In this document: piece after piece, positions 34,201 through 42,272 of the stretch
Layout of the letters: each line of letters opens with the position of its first letter
Numbering within the stretch: position 1 is the stretch's first letter
From: Microbacterium paludicola
GTDB taxonomy: Bacteria > Actinomycetota > Actinomycetes > Actinomycetales > Microbacteriaceae
Assembly: GCF_015235415.1 (NCBI RefSeq)
Contig: NZ_JADGLL010000011.1
Coordinates: forward strand, 1 to 64,000
Reading direction: 5' to 3'
Length of the DNA: 64,000 bases
The notes under the pieces: model-generated
Database searches by the model: none
What the model was told of the DNA's origin: nothing
The model's input: only the letters and a program-made list of their open reading frames with translations
Position numbers and translations under genes: made by a program

Positions 34201-36286
34201 TCGTCAGGCTGACGCGCTCGATCAGCACCTGCTCGGGCAGGTTACCGGTGACTTGTGCCCGCTGGATTGCGGCATCGAGACGCTCGTCGTGCGCGCGCAG
34301 CGCCTGAAGCACCTGCCAGACGACCTTGTAGCGCTCGTTATCGTTGAGGGCCTCCTCGGGCGAGATGCCGGCGGGGATCGCGATCGGCAGCACGATGTAG
34401 CCGAGGCGCTTCCCCTCGGCACGGCGCATGACGCGGCCGACCGCCTGCACGACGTCCACCTGGCTCTTGCGGGGACTGAGGAACAGCACGGCATCGAGGC
34501 TCGGCACGTCGACGCCCTCACTCAGGCATCGCGCATTGGTGAGCACGCGCGCGACCGGCTTGCCGAGCTCATCCTGCTCGGGCGCGGCCTTCAGCCAGTC
34601 GAGTCGCTCGCCGCGCTGCGTCGCGTTCATCGTGCCGTCGACGTGCATCGCCTGCACGGCGAGGTCGTCGGTCGGGTCGTCGTTGAGGAGATTGCGCAGG
34701 TAGCCGTTGGCGAGCACCTCGAAGTCGTGCGCGACGTTCTCCGACGTCTTGATGTCCTTGGCGAACGCGACAGCGCGCCGCATGGGCGACATATCCGAAC
34801 CGAAGCCCTCGGCGACCTCGCCGGCGTTCCGCTTGGCGAGGGCGTTGTAGCAGCCCACCAGCTTCGCGATGTCGGTGATCTGCAGCTCGTGCCCACCGAC
34901 CGAAAGATCCTTCTGGAGACCCTCGATGATGTCGTCCTCGCTGATTCCGAGGACGACAACCTTGTAATCGGTGAGCAGCCCCTTGCTCACCGCCTCGTCG
35001 AAGCCGATGCGGTACAGCACCTCGCCGTACAGCGCCTCGTCGTCCATGGAGACGAGCTCGGCATCCCTCTGCTTCGCCGCGTTCTTCACCTCGGGCGCGA
35101 AGATGCGCGGCGTCGCGGTCATGTAGACGCGCTTGGTGGCGGCGATGAAGTCGTTGTCGTGGATCTTGACGAAGTGCGACTCGTCCTCGTTCGTGAGGGT
35201 CACGCCCGTGGTGCGGTGCGCCTCGTCGCAGATGACGAGGTCGAACTCGTCACCTCGGATCCGCTGCGCCTCGGCGACCGCCTCGATCGACTGGTACGTC
35301 GAGAACACGACGGTGAGCCCGTCGTGCTGCTCATCGGTGTCGCCGAGCAGCTCGGCGAGACGCTTGCCGTTCGTGGTGGCGGGCGCGCCGAGGTCCTCCA
35401 TCATCACGCTCGTGAGATCGTCGTTCTTCCGGCGACCGATGTTGGTGTCGGATCCGACGGCGAACGCCCGGAAGCCGAGCTCGGGATCCTTCTCCCGCGA
35501 CCATTCGTCGAGCGTCTGCTGCAGCAGGGCGAGCGACGGCACCATGAACAGCACGGTCGCCGCTCCGCCGGCCCGCTCCTCAGTCCACCGTTCGGCGAGC
35601 TTCAGGGCCGTGAAGGTCTTGCCCGTCCCGCAGGCCATGATCAGCTTGCCGCGGTCGGCTCCCCCATCGGCCGGGAGTCCCTCGATCACCGCACGGATCG
35701 CGTCGTGCTGATGCGCGCGCAGCGTCTTGCGCTCATGCAGCGCCGGAGCCGCCTCCGGCTTCAGCAGCTCGTAGCTCGACCAGTCGATCAGGCTGTGACG
35801 CAGATCCTCGCGGCCGATGCGGCGCACGGGCTTGCTGCGGTTCTTCAGCGCCTCGGCCGCGTTCGCCGACCAGTCTCCGACGGTCGTGTCGATCACGAGC
35901 CCTTCGGTGAACGGCTCCCTGCCGAGCGCCTCGAAGAACGAGTCGAGGTCGCCCTTCTGCATCTTGTGACCGGCGGCATAGAACTTCGCCTGCACGGCCA
36001 GCAGCCCGCCACCCTGGATCTCGGCGACGATGTCGATCCCGGTGTCGGGCAGCCCGTTGCGTCCCGGCCAGTCCTTCCAGAGCCACACGGCACCGAGCTG
36101 ATCCGCCCACAGCGGCTCTGCTTTCAGGTAGTGCGCGACGAGCTGCTCGAAGTAATTGCCCTTCATCCGGACGCTGTCGGCCAGACGATCGAATTCCCCG
36201 AGCAGAGCTTCCAGCGGGAACTCGAGTTCGAGGTCGGACTGCTCGGCGGAGGGCGCAAAAGTCAAGGGCACGACATGACGGTACAT
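31256..36286 (-). CDS. single-polypeptide (Type ISP-like) restriction-modification enzyme
   Basis: One protein of about 1,676 aa combining nuclease, helicase, methyltransferase and specificity regions, the LlaGI/LlaBIII architecture. Counting from the longest frame (36328): Mrr-like PD-(D/E)xK nuclease with D-T-G-I-D-I and A-V-Q-A-K-F (about 96-116); SF2 helicase Walker A C-G-T-G-K-T (233-238) and D-E-A-H (368-371). The N6-adenine methyltransferase has motif I E-P-F-V-G-T-G-T-F near 959 and motif IV N-P-P-Y near 1079. A long C-terminal target-recognition region follows. No break is seen. The start is unsure: ATG 36286, GTG 36304 and ATG 36328 all lack a ribosome binding site. It is coupled to EcsC downstream and divergent from an XRE regulator. 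It cuts unmodified DNA after translocation if it behaves like its family. Confidence 0.87.
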   Translation of the reverse strand: MYRHVVPLTFAPSAEQSDLELEFPLEALLGEFDRLADSVRMKGNYFEQLVAHYLKAEPLWADQLGAVWLWKDWPGRNGLPDTGIDIVAEIQGGGLLAVQAKFYAAGHKMQKGDLDSFFEALGREPFTEGLVIDTTVGDWSANAAEALKNRSKPVRRIGREDLRHSLIDWSSYELLKPEAAPALHERKTLRAHQHDAIRAVIEGLPADGGADRGKLIMACGTGKTFTALKLAERWTEERAGGAATVLFMVPSLALLQQTLDEWSREKDPELGFRAFAVGSDTNIGRRKNDDLTSVMMEDLGAPATTNGKRLAELLGDTDEQHDGLTVVFSTYQSIEAVAEAQRIRGDEFDLVICDEAHRTTGVTLTNEDESHFVKIHDNDFIAATKRVYMTATPRIFAPEVKNAAKQRDAELVSMDDEALYGEVLYRIGFDEAVSKGLLTDYKVVVLGISEDDIIEGLQKDLSVGGHELQITDIAKLVGCYNALAKRNAGEVAEGFGSDMSPMRRAVAFAKDIKTSENVAHDFEVLANGYLRNLLNDDPTDDLAVQAMHVDGTMNATQRGERLDWLKAAPEQDELGKPVARVLTNARCLSEGVDVPSLDAVLFLSPRKSQVDVVQAVGRVMRRAEGKRLGYIVLPIAIPAGISPEEALNDNERYKVVWQVLQALRAHDERLDAAIQRAQVTGNLPEQVLIERVSLTKPKPRKDSPFEAPTDPPTDTEPSAGSGSPTHVQPMLPGLIDSAAAWKDSVFAKLVAKVGDRMYWDDWAGDIGQIAQRFIALITAHINAEGNDRAPFEAFVKALRATVTPSIGEPEAIELLAQHLITKPVFEAMFPEGSFTNDNPVSVSMERVLETFHENAAFEKEREPLDAFYASVTSRIRGLDSVTAKQRMLVTLYDKFFSKAFPKLADAMGIVFTPVEVVDYILRSADAALAQHFGKHLSDEGVNILEPFVGTGTFLTRLAQTGLIKPQDLARKYQHELFANEIVLLSYYIAAVNIESVFRECVDQAVAAGELPEGTMLPDDGFPGISLTDTFAMDERASELALSVFPENTARVEAQRATPIDVIVMNPPYRAGQSSANEGAQNAKYSLIDGRIAATYAKESSGANKNGLYDSYYRALRWATDRLRPEGGVIAFVSNSGFIDGGTADGVRKTWGGEFSDVIVYNLRGNQRVKNWQAEGGKVFGEGSQTGVAITILVKTADHAGPARIHYADVGDYLSREEKIDRLVAERSIEGTAYDVVTPNEAGDWINQRDERFGTWTPIGDKATKRRAETTAVFREFSNGVKTNRDAWAFNFSEPELRSNIRTHVDHLNAERERVWAAIAAGDDRAPERILSADSTRGAWSRPNVADLKRNRATVIDVNGFRSAQYRPFTKQHMYLDGHAKLTEMLYRIPAMWPTAAHENLAIAVGTDQRKATLPHVVTAIPSLDYSGASQLFPRYTWATIGPEAGGFDFASLAEGAADVVDGYRRVDNITDATLDRYRAAVGEALPAEDTAAKDEIFYSVYALLHHPTYRETFAADLQKMLPRIPVVKGFADYARIGRELADLHVDYETVAPADLGEQITSIDPPTDPYELYRIDKLAWVSRKDHTAIRYNAHLTITGIPLKESEYKVGGRSPLEWVLDRYKVTVDKASGIVNDPNAWLREHENPRYVVDLIRSLVTVSLETQRLIAELPTFEVIE

Positions 36287-36341
36287 GTACCCGGTGACTT
36301 TCACTCTGGCACGTCCCACCGGGCACATTCAGGCTGATTCG

Positions 36342-36641
36342 GTGCCCCGCGTCCCGTCCCCCGCAGCCGCCGTCATCGGCGAGAACATCCGGGGTGCGCG
36401 CGCCGCGAGGAACTGGACGCAGGATGAGCTCGCCGCGGCGACCGGCATCGACTCCTCGAACATCCGCGCCTATGAGACGGGGCGCTCGCTCACGAACCTG
36501 CACTCCCTGATCCGGCTCTCGGAGGCACTGGGCGCCGACCCCGGGACGCTTCTCGAGGGCGTCACGTCGGAGATGTTCCTCACCCGCGCCGACGATGCCC
36601 GTCGCCGCGTGCACCGCGGACGCGCCGGCTCCGCGGCCTGA
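36342..36641 (+). CDS. XRE-family transcriptional regulator
   Basis: A 99-aa single-domain HTH protein: I-G-E-N-I-R-G-A-R-A-A-R-N-W-T-Q-D-E-L-A-A-A-T-G-I (given in parts: positions about 13-37) followed by N-I-R-A-Y-E-T-G-R-S and L-I-R-L-S-E-A-L-G. GTG 36342 is chosen over ATG 36285, which would overlap the divergent restriction-modification start region. At most 55 bases separate the two divergent starts. Controller (C) proteins of restriction-modification systems are small XRE proteins in just this position; that role is inferred. Confidence 0.75.
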   Translation: MPRVPSPAAAVIGENIRGARAARNWTQDELAAATGIDSSNIRAYETGRSLTNLHSLIRLSEALGADPGTLLEGVTSEMFLTRADDARRRVHRGRAGSAA

Positions 36642-36703
36642 CACGCCGCCGCGCCCGACGCGCCCGCGAACAGCGTGTGGGCGGCCCCCAATAACCTGTC
36701 CCC

Positions 36704-37270
36704 ATGGACCCTCTCGACGCCGTGACCTGGCCCGTGCAGACCGAGCGGCTGTCGATCCGCAGAGCCGCGGCCGGCGACGCCGAGGCCGTGTGGCGCTGGC
36801 GGCAGCTGCCCGAGGTGGGCGAGTGGATCACCCGCGCACCCACCGAGTACGACAGCTTCCACGAGCAGTTCATCGACCCCGCGCGTCTGGCCATCACGCT
36901 GATCGTCGAACTCGAGGGCGAGCCGATCGGCGACCTCATGCTCAAGATCGAGGACGGCTGGGCCCAGGCCGAGATCCTCGAGCAGGGAAAGGGCGTGCAG
37001 GCAGAGCTCGGCTGGACGCTCGACCCCGCGTTCCAGGGCCGCGGCTACGCGACCGAGGCGGTCCGCGGAGCGATCGGCATCTGCTTCGGGCCCCTGGGCC
37101 TACGCCGCGTGCACGCCGGCTGCTTCGCGGACAACGAGCCGTCGTGGCGGGTCATGGAGCGGCTCGGCATGCGCCGCGAGGAGCACAGCCGCAAGACCGG
37201 CCTCCACCGCTCCGGCGTGTGGATGGACGGCATGAACTACGGCCTCCTCGCCGAGGAGTGGACCGGATGA
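36704..37270 (+). CDS. GNAT (RimJ/RimL-type) N-acetyltransferase
   Basis: A 188-aa acetyltransferase. It begins with the T-E-R-L-S-I-R-R strand, has E-L-G-W-T-L-D-P-A-F-Q-G-R-G-Y-A-T-E-A with the acetyl-CoA pyrophosphate loop (Q-G-R-G-Y-A), then F-A-D-N-E-P-S-W-R-V-M-E-R-L-G-M near the C-terminus. Substrate unknown. It overlaps the CoA-transferase start as ATGA and so heads the gcdG-gcdH-type operon. TAACCT about six bases before the ATG may give a leaderless transcript. Confidence 0.87.
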   Translation: MDPLDAVTWPVQTERLSIRRAAAGDAEAVWRWRQLPEVGEWITRAPTEYDSFHEQFIDPARLAITLIVELEGEPIGDLMLKIEDGWAQAEILEQGKGVQAELGWTLDPAFQGRGYATEAVRGAIGICFGPLGLRRVHAGCFADNEPSWRVMERLGMRREEHSRKTGLHRSGVWMDGMNYGLLAEEWTG

Positions 37271-38430
37271 CCGCCGCACCGGCGTCCACCGCCCCGCTCG
37301 ACGGCATCCTGGTCGCCGACTTCTCGCGCGTGCTCGCGGGCCCCCTGGCGAGCATGACCCTCGCCGACCTCGGCGCGCGCGTCGTCAAGGTCGAGCGCCC
37401 CGGCACCGGAGACGACACCCGCGCCTGGGGCCCGCCGTGGAGCCCGCACGCCGCCACCTACTTCGAGGGCGTCAACCGCAACAAGGAGTCCGTCGCGCTC
37501 GACCTGAAGGACCCGGCCGACCTCGACCGGGCGAAGCGGCTCGCGCAGCGCGCCGACGTCGTGATCGAGAACTTCCTCCCCGGCACGCTCGACCGCGTCG
37601 GTCTCGGCTACGACGATGTCGCCCGCGAGAACCCCGGCGTCGTCTACGTCTCCATCACCGGATTCGGATCGGCGGGCGGCGCGCAGCTTCCCGGCTACGA
37701 CTTCGTGGTGCAGGCGATCGGCGGTCTGATGCACATCACCGGCGCGCCCGACGGCGACCCGATGAAGGTCGGGGTCGCCGTGGTCGACGTGCTCACCGGC
37801 AAGGACGCGGTCATCGGGGTGCTCGCCGCTCTCCGCCGTCGCGAGGCGACCGGCGAGGGATCCCGCATCGAGGTCTCCCTCCTCAGCAGTCTGCAGGGAG
37901 CGCTCGCGAACCAGGCCGCAGCGCACCTCGGCGCCGGGGCCTCCCCCACCCGCATGGGGAACATGCATCCCTCCATCGCGCCGTACGAGCTGCTCCAGTG
38001 TGCTGACGGCCCGCTCGCCATCGCGTGCGGCAACGACGCCCAGTTCCGGAAGCTCACGGAGGCGCTCGGGATCCCGGGCGCCGCGCAGGATGAGCGGTTC
38101 CGGACGAACGCGGATCGCGTCGCGCACCGTCCTGCCCTCCGCGACGCCCTCGAGACGGCTCTCGCCGCCGCGACCGCGGCCGAGTGGCAGGAGCGACTGA
38201 CAGCCATCGGCGTCCCGGCGGGACAGGCAAGCGACATCGCCTCGGGCCTCGAGTTCGCCGAGCGGCTCGGCCTCGAGCCGACCATCGAGGTGCACGGCGC
38301 GGACGGCGCTTCGCACGGCCGGCAGGTGCGGCATCCGGTGCTCTGGGACCCGCCCTTCGAGGCGCCCCGCCGCGCGGCGCCCGCCCTCGACGAGCAGGGC
38401 GACGCGATCCGGTCCTGGCTCGACAGCTGA
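37267..38430 (+). CDS. class III (CaiB/BaiF) CoA-transferase, probable glutarate CoA-transferase
   Basis: Formyl-CoA-transferase-family enzyme of 387 aa. It shows D-F-S-R-V-L-A-G-P-L, K-V-E-R-P-G-T-G-D-D-T-R-A-W-G-P-P, N-R-N-K-E-S-V-A-L-D-L and the catalytic Asp174 in V-A-V-V-D-V-L-T-G. It moves CoA between acyl-CoA and a free acid. Directly downstream (37 bases) is a glutaryl-CoA dehydrogenase, the gcdG-gcdH arrangement of Pseudomonas, which makes glutaryl-CoA from glutarate with succinyl-CoA or acetyl-CoA. The family is certain; glutarate as substrate is inferred from the neighbour and the nearby lysine-breakdown genes. Confidence 0.82.
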   Translation: MTAAPASTAPLDGILVADFSRVLAGPLASMTLADLGARVVKVERPGTGDDTRAWGPPWSPHAATYFEGVNRNKESVALDLKDPADLDRAKRLAQRADVVIENFLPGTLDRVGLGYDDVARENPGVVYVSITGFGSAGGAQLPGYDFVVQAIGGLMHITGAPDGDPMKVGVAVVDVLTGKDAVIGVLAALRRREATGEGSRIEVSLLSSLQGALANQAAAHLGAGASPTRMGNMHPSIAPYELLQCADGPLAIACGNDAQFRKLTEALGIPGAAQDERFRTNADRVAHRPALRDALETALAAATAAEWQERLTAIGVPAGQASDIASGLEFAERLGLEPTIEVHGADGASHGRQVRHPVLWDPPFEAPRRAAPALDEQGDAIRSWLDS

Positions 38431-38467
38431 TCCCGCGCAACGAGCCGCCCCGGGATATCGTGATCGG

Positions 38468-39628
38468 ATGACCGGCCCCACCGACCTGCTCGACATCGAC
38501 GACCTCCTCACCGACGAGGAACTCGCCACACGTGAGGCCGTCCGCGGCTTCGTCGACGAACACATCCGCCCGAACATCGCCCAGTGGTACGACAAGGCGC
38601 ACTTCCCGACGGAGATCATCCCCGAGCTCGGCCGCCTCGGCCTGCTCGGCATGATCTACCAGGGCTACGGATGCCCCGGCCGCGGCGCGGTCGAGTACGG
38701 CCTCGCGGCGCTCGAGCTCGAGGCTGGTGACTCCGGCCTGCGCACCTTCGTGTCGGTGCAGGGCTCGCTGGCGATGTCCGCGATCTACAAGTTCGGCTCC
38801 GAAGAGCAGAAGAACGAGTACCTGCCCCGTATGGCGAAGGGCGAGCTCGTCGGCTGCTTCGGCCTCACCGAGCCGACCGCAGGATCCGACCCCGGCAGCA
38901 TGAAGACCTTCGCGCGCCGCGACGGCGACGACTGGGTCATCGACGGCGCCAAGCGCTGGATCGGCCTCGCCTCCATCGCCGGTATCGCCGTGATCTGGGC
39001 GATGACGGACGAGGGCGTGCGCGGCTTCGTCGTGCCGACCGACACCCCCGGCTTCACCGCGACGCCCATCGAGCCGAAGATGTCGATGCGCGCGTCGATC
39101 CAGTGCGACATCACGCTCGACGGCGTGCGCCTCCCCGCCTCGGCCCAGCTGCCCGAGGCGCGCGGCCTGAAGGCGCCGTTCTCGTGCCTGAACGAGGCCC
39201 GCTACGGCATCGCCTGGGGCGTGCTCGGCGCCGCGCGCGACAGCTACCTCACCGCACTCACGTACGCGCAGGAGCGGGTCCAGTTCGGCCGCCCGATCGC
39301 CGGATTCCAGCTCACGCAGGCGAAGCTCGCCGACATGGCGGTGAAGATCACGCAGGGCCAGCTGGTCGCGCTGCGCCTGGGCCGCCTCAAGGAGCAGGGG
39401 AAGATCCAGCCGCACCACATCTCGGTGGGCAAGCTCGCGAACACGCGCGACGCGATCGCGATCGCCCGCGAGGCCCGCACGATCCTCGGCGGCAACGGGG
39501 TGTCGGCCGACTACTCGCCGCTGCGCCACGCGAACAACCTCGAGTCGGTGCGCACCTACGAGGGCACGGACGAGGTCCACACCCTCGTGCTCGGCCGCCA
39601 CATCACGGGCCTCGAGGCGTTCCGCTGA
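38468..39628 (+). CDS. gcdH: acyl-CoA dehydrogenase, glutaryl-CoA dehydrogenase type
   Basis: FAD enzyme of 386 aa oxidising and decarboxylating glutaryl-CoA to crotonyl-CoA. GCDH-like features are S-V-Q-G-S-L-A-M-S-A-I, G-S-E-E-Q-K-N-E-Y-L-P, G-C-F-G-L-T-E-P, A-R-Y-G-I-A-W-G and the C-terminal T-Y-E-G-T-D-E-V-H-T-L with catalytic Glu365. Length and absence of extra domains fit the cytosolic bacterial enzyme. Its transcript starts with the GNAT and CoA-transferase genes. Other short acyl-CoA substrates remain possible, but the motif set and the CoA-transferase favour glutaryl-CoA. Confidence 0.85.
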   Translation: MTGPTDLLDIDDLLTDEELATREAVRGFVDEHIRPNIAQWYDKAHFPTEIIPELGRLGLLGMIYQGYGCPGRGAVEYGLAALELEAGDSGLRTFVSVQGSLAMSAIYKFGSEEQKNEYLPRMAKGELVGCFGLTEPTAGSDPGSMKTFARRDGDDWVIDGAKRWIGLASIAGIAVIWAMTDEGVRGFVVPTDTPGFTATPIEPKMSMRASIQCDITLDGVRLPASAQLPEARGLKAPFSCLNEARYGIAWGVLGAARDSYLTALTYAQERVQFGRPIAGFQLTQAKLADMAVKITQGQLVALRLGRLKEQGKIQPHHISVGKLANTRDAIAIAREARTILGGNGVSADYSPLRHANNLESVRTYEGTDEVHTLVLGRHITGLEAFR

Positions 39629-39645
39629 GGGCCGGCGGGTCATCT

Positions 39646-39769
39646 CGACTCGCTTCGCTCGCTCGATAACCGGGACCGGTTGCTGAGCGAGCGCCAGCGA
39701 GCCGAAGCGACCTCGCCTGACGACCGGTTGCTGAGCGAGCGCCAGCGAGCCGAAGCGACCGTCGCCTGA
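39646..39769. repeat. tandem 39-bp direct repeats plus inverted repeat copy
   Basis: Identical 39-base copies at 39674-39712 and 39722-39760 (GACCGGTTGCTGAGCGAGCG continuing to AAGCGACC), each followed by TCGCCTGA. They are preceded by an opposed copy (CTCGACTCGCTTCGCTCGCT, about 39648-39667). Together they fill the space between the convergent gcdH and davA-like genes and may terminate both. Confidence 0.8.
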
Positions 39770-39772
39770 GCC

Positions 39773-40546
39773 TCAGTACAGGTCGGGCCGGCGGTCCCTC
39801 AGGTACGGCTGCCCCTCGCCAACGAGGTCGGCGACGAGCAGGTCCTCGCCGTCGGGCGCGGCGAGCGCGAGCACGGCGCCATCCGGCCCGCACACGGTGC
39901 TGAGCCCCGCGTACACCTGCGATCCCTCGGCACCGCAGTAGTTCGCGTAGGCGACCGCGACGCCGTTCTCGTACGCCCGGGCCCGCACGAGAACGGTCGA
40001 CACGAGCGCGTACGGCACCATGTTGGCGGTCGGCACAAGCACCGCCTCGGCGCCGTCGACCGCGAGCGACCGCACCGCCTCGGGGAACTCCACGTCGTAG
40101 CAGATCAGCATCCCGACGCGCCGTCCGCGGAAGTCGAACGCCGTGGGGCGCTCCCCCGGCGCGAACCGGTCGCTGTCGAGCCCACCGAACAGGTGCGCCT
40201 TGCGGTGCGCGCCGACCGACCGGCCGTGGTCGACGAGCTGCGCCGCGTTCGCGATCCGCCCGTCCGGAAGCAGCTCCGGATAGCCGTACGCGACCGCGAC
40301 GCCCGTCCGGCGCGTGATCCCCGCGACCGCCTCGAAGATCGGCCCGTCGGCCGGCTCTGCCAGTTCGGCCGTCCGCAAGGCGCCGATGTCGTACCCGGTG
40401 ACGAACATCTCGGGAGTGACGAGCACATCCGCCCCGGCCCCCGCCGCGCGCGAGGCCGCATCCGCCAGCCGGGCGAGGTTGCCCGCCACGTCGCCGGGCA
40501 GCGACCGGCACTGCCAGACGGCGACACGCAGCGGGCGGGGGCTCAT
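39773..40546 (-). CDS. davA: nitrilase-family amidase, probable 5-aminovaleramidase
   Basis: Carbon-nitrogen hydrolase of 257 aa with the complete Glu-Lys-Cys triad: E46 in V-T-P-E-M-F-V-T-G-Y, K116 in H-R-K-A-H-L-F-G and C149 in L-I-C-Y-D-V-E-F-P-E. It resembles Pseudomonas DavA as I remember it, including the P-E-M-F-x-T-G-Y-x-I-G and Y-A-N-Y-C-G-A-E segments. DavA hydrolyses 5-aminovaleramide to 5-aminovalerate and ammonia. It starts four bases after the DavB-like gene, an operon that matches davBA. Cytoplasmic; no signal peptide. Confidence 0.82.
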   Translation of the reverse strand: MSPRPLRVAVWQCRSLPGDVAGNLARLADAASRAAGAGADVLVTPEMFVTGYDIGALRTAELAEPADGPIFEAVAGITRRTGVAVAYGYPELLPDGRIANAAQLVDHGRSVGAHRKAHLFGGLDSDRFAPGERPTAFDFRGRRVGMLICYDVEFPEAVRSLAVDGAEAVLVPTANMVPYALVSTVLVRARAYENGVAVAYANYCGAEGSQVYAGLSTVCGPDGAVLALAAPDGEDLLVADLVGEGQPYLRDRRPDLY

Positions 40547-40550
40547 CGGC

Positions 40551-42272
40551 CTACTCCGGCAGCGCCACGGGGGCGAGCTCGGCGAACCGGTCGCCGGGCC
40601 CGGGGTTCTCGGGCGACGAGGCGCCGCCGAAGTGGTGCATCACTCCCCACACCGCGTTCAGCGCCGTCTGCACGGCCCCCTCGGCCCACGCCGGGGTGAA
40701 CGACACGTCGTCGCCCGCGATGAAGATGCCGCGCTCGGCATCGGGCGCCCCATCCTGCATGAAGTGCGTGTACATCCGGTGGTTGTAGCGGTAGTGCCCG
40801 GGGAGCGCGCCTTTGAACGCCCCGAGGAAGTACGGATCGTCCTCCCACGTCACCGTGACCGGATCGCCGACGATGTGGCTGCGGATGTCGACGTCGGGGT
40901 AGATCTTCGCGAGCGCGTTGAGCGCGAGGTCGACGCGCCGGTCGATCGAGTGCGGAAGCATCTTCAGCGAGTCGGACATCCACGAGTACGACAGGCAGAT
41001 CACCGCAGGCTTTCCCGGCCCGTTGTCGAACAGGTAGGTGCCGCGCGTGAGGCGGTCGGTGAGCGTCATGCTCATGACATCGCGGCCGGTCGCGGGGTCG
41101 GTCCGCTTCCAGAACGGCTCATCCACCATCACGAACGTCTTCGTCGACTGCATGTACCGCGTGCGGTCGAACGCCATCCACATGTCCTGCGAGAACAGGC
41201 TCTCGTCGCAGTCGATCTCGGTGGTCAGCAGCCAGCTCTGGCACGTCGCGACGACCGCATCGTGGCGGCGGGTGGTGCCCCAGCGGTCCCGGACGTCGAA
41301 CGCCTCGCCGTCCGCGGAACGACAGATCGCGGATGCCGCCGGCAGCGTCGCCCCGCCATGGAGCGCGGCGAGCGTCGTCCCCTCGGGCCACGGGCTCCCC
41401 GGCCGCACCGGCAGATCCCACAGCCCGCGCGGAAGCTGCTCGACGCCGCCCTCGATCAGGCGCTGGTCGGTGTCGCACTCGAGCACCGCGACGCGCAGGA
41501 TCTCGAGCATCGAGTTGGGGAAGTCGGAGTCCCAGCCGCCCGTGCCGAAGCCGACCTGGCCGAAGGCCTCGCGGTGCCGGAACGACAGCTTCGAGAACGC
41601 CTTCGAGCTGGCGATGAAGTCGTAGAACGTGCGGTCGTCCCAGGTGCGGACGAGCTCGTCCCACTGGCGCTTCAGCCCGGCGGCGTCGCGGCGGCGGATG
41701 GCATCCTGAAGCCCGGTGAAGCCGATCTCCTCGAGCGCGGCATCCCACGCGTCCGACACCTCGCGGTAGAACTCCGGCAGGTCATCGAGCGTGCGCGCGT
41801 AGTGCGTCTCGCCCCACAGGTCGATGACCGTGCTGCCGGCCGCCTCGGTGAGGGGGTTCGGGAACGGCCGGTGCGTGAGCCCCAGCCGGTCGGCGTAGTG
41901 GAAGAAGGCGGCGCCCGAGCGGGGGAACCGCATGCCGCCGAGCTCGGCGACCGCGCCGTCGCCGCCCTCGAACCGGTGCGTGCGCAGGCGCCCGCCGATC
42001 CGCGTGGGCTCGTAGATGACGGGCTTGAGGCCCAGGCTCATCAGCTCGTACGCCGACACCATCCCGGCCAGGCCCGCGCCGATGATCGCGACCTCGCGGC
42101 CGTGCGCCTGCTCGGGGATCGCGCCGAGGCCCGCCCGGTGCGAGATCCAGTCGTCGAACGGGAACGGGAAGTCGGGCCCGAACATCGTCACGCCGGCGGG
42201 TTCGCCCGGGCCCGTGAGGAAGCCCTCGTCGGCGGACGGATCGTCGGTGGTCGCATCGGCGGCGGCGGTCAT
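40551..42272 (-). CDS. davB: flavin amine oxidase, L-lysine 2-monooxygenase type
   Basis: FAD monooxygenase of 573 aa that oxidatively decarboxylates L-lysine to 5-aminovaleramide. The N-terminus has F-G-P-D-F-P-F-P-F-D-D-W-I and the dinucleotide fold V-A-I-I-G-A-G-L-A-G. Later segments are V-A-E-L-G-G-M-R-F-P, F-G-T-G-G-W-D-S-D-F-P-N-S-M-L-E, R-Y-M-Q-S-T-K-T-F-V and the C-terminal G-I-F-I-A-G-D-D-V-S. These match my memory of Pseudomonas DavB closely across the length. ATG 42272 is used; the open frame to 42512 overlaps the divergent kinase start. Tryptophan or phenylalanine 2-monooxygenases are relatives, but the DavA partner and the gcdGH genes favour lysine. Confidence 0.85.
   Translation of the reverse strand: MTAAADATTDDPSADEGFLTGPGEPAGVTMFGPDFPFPFDDWISHRAGLGAIPEQAHGREVAIIGAGLAGMVSAYELMSLGLKPVIYEPTRIGGRLRTHRFEGGDGAVAELGGMRFPRSGAAFFHYADRLGLTHRPFPNPLTEAAGSTVIDLWGETHYARTLDDLPEFYREVSDAWDAALEEIGFTGLQDAIRRRDAAGLKRQWDELVRTWDDRTFYDFIASSKAFSKLSFRHREAFGQVGFGTGGWDSDFPNSMLEILRVAVLECDTDQRLIEGGVEQLPRGLWDLPVRPGSPWPEGTTLAALHGGATLPAASAICRSADGEAFDVRDRWGTTRRHDAVVATCQSWLLTTEIDCDESLFSQDMWMAFDRTRYMQSTKTFVMVDEPFWKRTDPATGRDVMSMTLTDRLTRGTYLFDNGPGKPAVICLSYSWMSDSLKMLPHSIDRRVDLALNALAKIYPDVDIRSHIVGDPVTVTWEDDPYFLGAFKGALPGHYRYNHRMYTHFMQDGAPDAERGIFIAGDDVSFTPAWAEGAVQTALNAVWGVMHHFGGASSPENPGPGDRFAELAPVALPE

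Noticed and set aside
32096..36337. A 1413-codon open frame on the plus strand.
   Set aside because: It is antisense to the restriction-modification gene, arises from GC-rich third positions, and its translation is low-complexity Arg/Asp/Val/Leu with no motif.
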